NCBI GenBank assembly: GCA_913031555.1
Contig: CAJWDO010000062.1
Coordinates: forward strand, 1-8,175
Direction: 5' to 3'
Source: an uncultured Alphaproteobacteria bacterium
GTDB lineage: Bacteria; Pseudomonadota; Alphaproteobacteria; Puniceispirillales; Puniceispirillaceae
Length of the DNA: 8,175 bases
Positions within the stretch are counted from its first letter, which is position 1. Each line of letters opens with the position of its first letter. This document shows positions 5,885 through 8,175 of this stretch, one piece after another. The notes under the pieces were generated by a model. It did not search any database and was not told where the DNA came from. It was given only the letters and a program-made list of their open reading frames with translations. Both the position numbers and the translations under genes were made by a program.

Positions 5885-7225
5885 CTACTGAAAATCGGCA
5901 GTCTCCGGCTGCCGTGCGACCACAACGCCGATCCCGCTTCCCGTCAGGCGTTCGATATTGGCCTTTGTGACCGGGCCGTCCGGTGTTTGGATCAGGTTCT
6001 CGAACCATTTGCGCCAGCCGAAATCAGGCCGGTCCGAGACCACGGCATATAGCGTCAAACCGTCATTCGTGACCGCAAAGGGGGGCGTCTGGAACCTGTC
6101 GCCTGGCTGGAGGTCGGCACCGCTACGGAACTTCACTTCCGGTGTGCCGGCGACCCCTTCGCTTGTCACCGCAAGCCAGACCCGCACCTTGTTGGCGAAG
6201 CTGTTTTCCACTGTCAGCCGCACCTGGCAGCCAGCGGCCGGCAGCATGGGAAACACGGTCTCTATACGCTGTCCGGCAACAAGGGATTCCCGGCATGCCA
6301 CATCTATGTCCGAATCAATGGTGGCGTCTGATGCCGTCTTCTGCGAGGCATCGTCCGTGCTGATCGTGATATCAAGCGCCTCGGCCAGCTGCTTCGACCG
6401 GCTGCCGAGATAGAACACCTCGAAGAAGTAGAATGCATTTGTCACAACCCAGTTCTTGCGGGCCAGGTTGGTGCGGATTTCCATCAGCAACGCCCGATGT
6501 TGCCCAGCCTGTTCATAGGTGATCGCGTTTCTCAGTGCCTGAACCGGAAGGTGATAGGCAATCAGGCCAAACATCGCCGCACCAAGGCCGACGCCAATGA
6601 GCAGGCGCGCGCGGCGCCGGCCCTGCGGTCGCGCGACGGGTGCCGTGGTGGTGGGTGGCATGGCAAGCTCGAGGCCGATCCCGGCGATGGCGTCACGGAC
6701 GGTGTCCGCGGCAATGATGTTCCAGTCTTCTGGAACCAGATCAGCGATATCCTCGAGATTGGTCGGGTGCAGCAGCAGGGTGACCCGTGTGCCACCATCA
6801 TGCATTTCCTTTAGCAAAGCACAGGATTCATTGAATTTCTGACGCATATGATCAACCGGTCGGATATCGAGGGCGGGCGTCACTTCACCGCTTGCCCATA
6901 CTGCCCCTGATGCTGACGGACCGATCCGTGTGCTGGTAAGCCGATCGGCCGCATGCAGAACATGCGCCAGCAACAGGCCGAGTTGCCAGCTATCTCCCTG
7001 TGTTATCGGCTTGTCGAGATCGGTCCGGTATGACCCCTCACCAAGAAGTTTCTCAACAACCCCGGTTGGCCGGCGAACGAACTGGTCATAGCCGGTGCTG
7101 ACCGGAAGCGCCTCAAAACTGCCTTCTATACACAGCACCGAGCGTATCTCTGGTGCTTCCTTTGTGATGGAGAGGATTCGGGCAGCGCCCCGGGTTGTAG
7201 GGATAAAAACCTTGAAAGGGTTCAC
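5885..7225 (-). CDS. Membrane-tethered Lon-like (S16) Ser-Lys protease without an ATPase domain
   Basis: The 446-residue product begins with GTG, overlapping the upstream stop by 4 bp. Residues 1-190 match the Lon proteolytic domain. GDSWQLGLL (77-85) aligns with Lon's DGPSAG segment, placing Ser79 as the nucleophile. SGEVTPALDIRPVDHMRQK (112-130) aligns without gaps to TGEITLRGQVLPIGGLKEK of E. coli Lon, placing Lys130 on the catalytic lysine. HPTNLEDIADLVPEDWNI (153-170) matches the following NxxDL region. No Walker A/B motifs or Lon N-domain are present. An Arg cluster (203-207) precedes one transmembrane helix (208-226), so the protease domain is probably cytoplasmic. Residues 305-400 form a beta-rich, likely periplasmic domain with Cys311 and Cys333, vaguely like DUF4384. 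The role may be regulated proteolysis or signalling at the inner membrane; the substrate is unknown. Confidence 0.7.
   Translation of the reverse strand: MNPFKVFIPTTRGAARILSITKEAPEIRSVLCIEGSFEALPVSTGYDQFVRRPTGVVEKLLGEGSYRTDLDKPITQGDSWQLGLLLAHVLHAADRLTSTRIGPSASGAVWASGEVTPALDIRPVDHMRQKFNESCALLKEMHDGGTRVTLLLHPTNLEDIADLVPEDWNIIAADTVRDAIAGIGLELAMPPTTTAPVARPQGRRRARLLIGVGLGAAMFGLIAYHLPVQALRNAITYEQAGQHRALLMEIRTNLARKNWVVTNAFYFFEVFYLGSRSKQLAEALDITISTDDASQKTASDATIDSDIDVACRESLVAGQRIETVFPMLPAAGCQVRLTVENSFANKVRVWLAVTSEGVAGTPEVKFRSGADLQPGDRFQTPPFAVTNDGLTLYAVVSDRPDFGWRKWFENLIQTPDGPVTKANIERLTGSGIGVVVARQPETADFQ
5891..5914 (-). terminator. Possible weak intrinsic terminator of the minus-strand operon
   Basis: A perfect 6-bp inverted repeat (CGGCAG at 5896-5901 and CTGCCG at 5909-5914) with a 7-base loop lies within the last codons of the Lon-like gene. 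Read on the minus strand, the hairpin is followed by ATTTTC, a short T-run. On the plus strand it would sit just past the convergent operon's stop codon but without a T-run. The short stem and four-T tail make it weak. Confidence 0.35.
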
Positions 7226-7842
7226 CGGATAAAGAACTCCGTTTCCGGGTCGCGGAAGGCCTGCACGATATCGTGAGACTGGTCTAGCATGATTTGAATG
7301 GTGCCATCCATCACTTCGGGCAGGCGCAAGACCGTGAAGTGCCCGTCACGGTCGGCGAACAGCATGCTTGGCACCGACCCGTCATGATGGGTCTCGCCGC
7401 TGCTGACCCCGGTCTGCGCCAGCGCATGGAATTTCAGCTGCAAATAGACAATGCCATCATCCCGCGAGGAGGGGGACATGATGAGATCGAACATCGGGCC
7501 GGGCCGTGTTGTCGGCCCGCCACTGTCGTGTGATGCAGCGGCCGCCTGTCGGCCCTGGTAAGCCACCGCCACACCGCGCATGATGTCGCGGAATTTGCGG
7601 CGCTGGTTGAAATCCTTGGAAATACGATTGAGAAGGTCCTGTGCGTCGCCGTCGAAAGTGCCGGTCGCCAGCTGATGCATCACCCGGAAGGGCACCGGGG
7701 CCGGGCTCGAGCCGGTTTCACCATCCGCAGCTGCTTTGACAAGTGCGGCCTGCACCGCCGCGACGGATAGCTGGTTGGCGAGGCGCCGTTCGGCTATATC
7801 GCGATCAACAGGCGGTGTGTCGGAAGGTGTGGTCGGTTTCAT
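7222..7842 (-). CDS. Hypothetical protein, middle gene of the Lon-like operon
   Basis: The 206-residue product has no signal peptide or transmembrane helix and is probably cytoplasmic. Residues 1-15 are a Pro/Thr-rich start. Residues 16-105 are mostly helical and contain a basic stretch (DFNQRRKFRDIMRG, 77-90). A Gly/Pro-rich break at about 106-117 separates this from a beta-rich C-terminal part (118-206: MFDLIMSP, GIVYLQLKFHAL, GHFTVLRLPE, GTIQIMLDQS). There are no cysteines and no obvious catalytic motif. I do not recognise the family. It starts at an ATG overlapping the previous stop (ATGA, 7839-7842), and its own stop overlaps the GTG of the Lon-like gene. It is therefore almost certainly co-translated with both neighbours and may be a partner, adaptor or substrate of the membrane-tethered protease. 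Confidence 0.7.
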   Translation of the reverse strand: MKPTTPSDTPPVDRDIAERRLANQLSVAAVQAALVKAAADGETGSSPAPVPFRVMHQLATGTFDGDAQDLLNRISKDFNQRRKFRDIMRGVAVAYQGRQAAAASHDSGGPTTRPGPMFDLIMSPSSRDDGIVYLQLKFHALAQTGVSSGETHHDGSVPSMLFADRDGHFTVLRLPEVMDGTIQIMLDQSHDIVQAFRDPETEFFIR

Positions 7843-8175
7843 GCTGAAGTCTCGTGAAGCTGGGAGAATTGTCTTGCGAAGACCACCAGATCGTCTGCGC
7901 TCTGCGATTCAAGCGCCGGATCAGGCCGGTTCAAGCCGGCCAGATGACGGGCCAGTTTCATTAGACGATCACCGCCACAGGCCAGCGCATGCAGCCGGTC
8001 CGTGGCAGCCTCGATGGAGGTAATCTCGTTAGTCCCGGTTTTGGTCGCATTTTCGTCGCTTCGAAGCCCCTGGCGCCGATAGGACTGGGCGACACGTTTC
8101 ATATTCTGGCGAATGCGGGCTGTCGGGCTGTCGGACTGTAGGCTGTCGATATGGGCCAGCACCTTCTCGGCTAGC
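7839..8175 (-). CDS. Hypothetical protein, first visible gene of the Lon-like operon (5' end probably outside the window)
   Basis: A GTG at 8162 gives a 107-residue product, but the frame stays open to the right edge, reading LAEK before that GTG. LAEKVLAHIDSLQ reads as a continuous helix, so I treat the gene as partial, with its start beyond the window. The visible part is helical and basic around QNMKRVAQSYRRQG, with a single cysteine in HALACGGDR. There is no signal peptide, membrane segment or recognisable motif. The stop overlaps the next gene's ATG by 4 bp, tying it to the hypothetical and Lon-like genes downstream. Function unknown; it may be a cytoplasmic partner of the same system. 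Confidence 0.6.
   Translation of the reverse strand, partial: LAEKVLAHIDSLQSDSPTARIRQNMKRVAQSYRRQGLRSDENATKTGTNEITSIEAATDRLHALACGGDRLMKLARHLAGLNRPDPALESQSADDLVVFARQFSQLHETSA

Overview
The window looks like chromosomal DNA of a Gram-negative bacterium, most likely an alphaproteobacterium. The evidence is a GC-rich, densely packed coding style, Sec and lipoprotein signal peptides, a 17-kDa-surface-antigen-like glycine-zipper protein and a MotA/TolQ/ExbB-like channel subunit. The taxonomic guess is inference from style only.

Left edge (1-509): a G-rich non-coding stretch is followed by a short remnant of a P4-type tyrosine recombinase. The remnant keeps only the catalytic C-terminal tail, with the histidine and the tyrosine nucleophile. 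A noticeably AT-richer gap without a gene follows. This looks like the eroded edge of an old integrated element.

Plus-strand block (510-5881): a glycine-zipper outer-membrane-type protein (510-1019) is followed by a tight run of six genes: a lipoprotein (1079-1621), an exported coiled-coil protein (1645-2553), a small exported helical protein (2604-2987), a four-helix membrane protein resembling MotA/TolQ/ExbB proton-channel subunits (2984-3595), an N-terminally anchored Ala/Pro-rich protein (3613-4584) and an N-terminally anchored Pro-rich protein with an unrecognised C-terminal domain (4577-5881). The last four genes are nearly contiguous or overlap. Every product is predicted to be exported or membrane-bound. 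The layout recalls Ton/Tol-type energy-transducing operons (channel subunit, periplasm-spanning anchored proteins, coiled-coil periplasmic protein, lipoprotein). However, no ExbD/TolR/MotB subunit with its membrane aspartate is visible, and the terminal domain is not a recognisable TonB or OmpA domain. This is the best candidate for an undescribed envelope system.

Minus-strand block (8175-5885): three genes overlap by 4 bp at each junction and converge on the plus-strand operon with only 3 bp between the stop codons. The most downstream gene encodes a Lon-like (S16) Ser-Lys protease domain with no AAA+ ATPase, fused to one transmembrane helix and a probable periplasmic domain. The two genes before it are soluble-looking and unrecognised; the first runs off the right edge. 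Whether the two blocks cooperate cannot be decided from this sequence.
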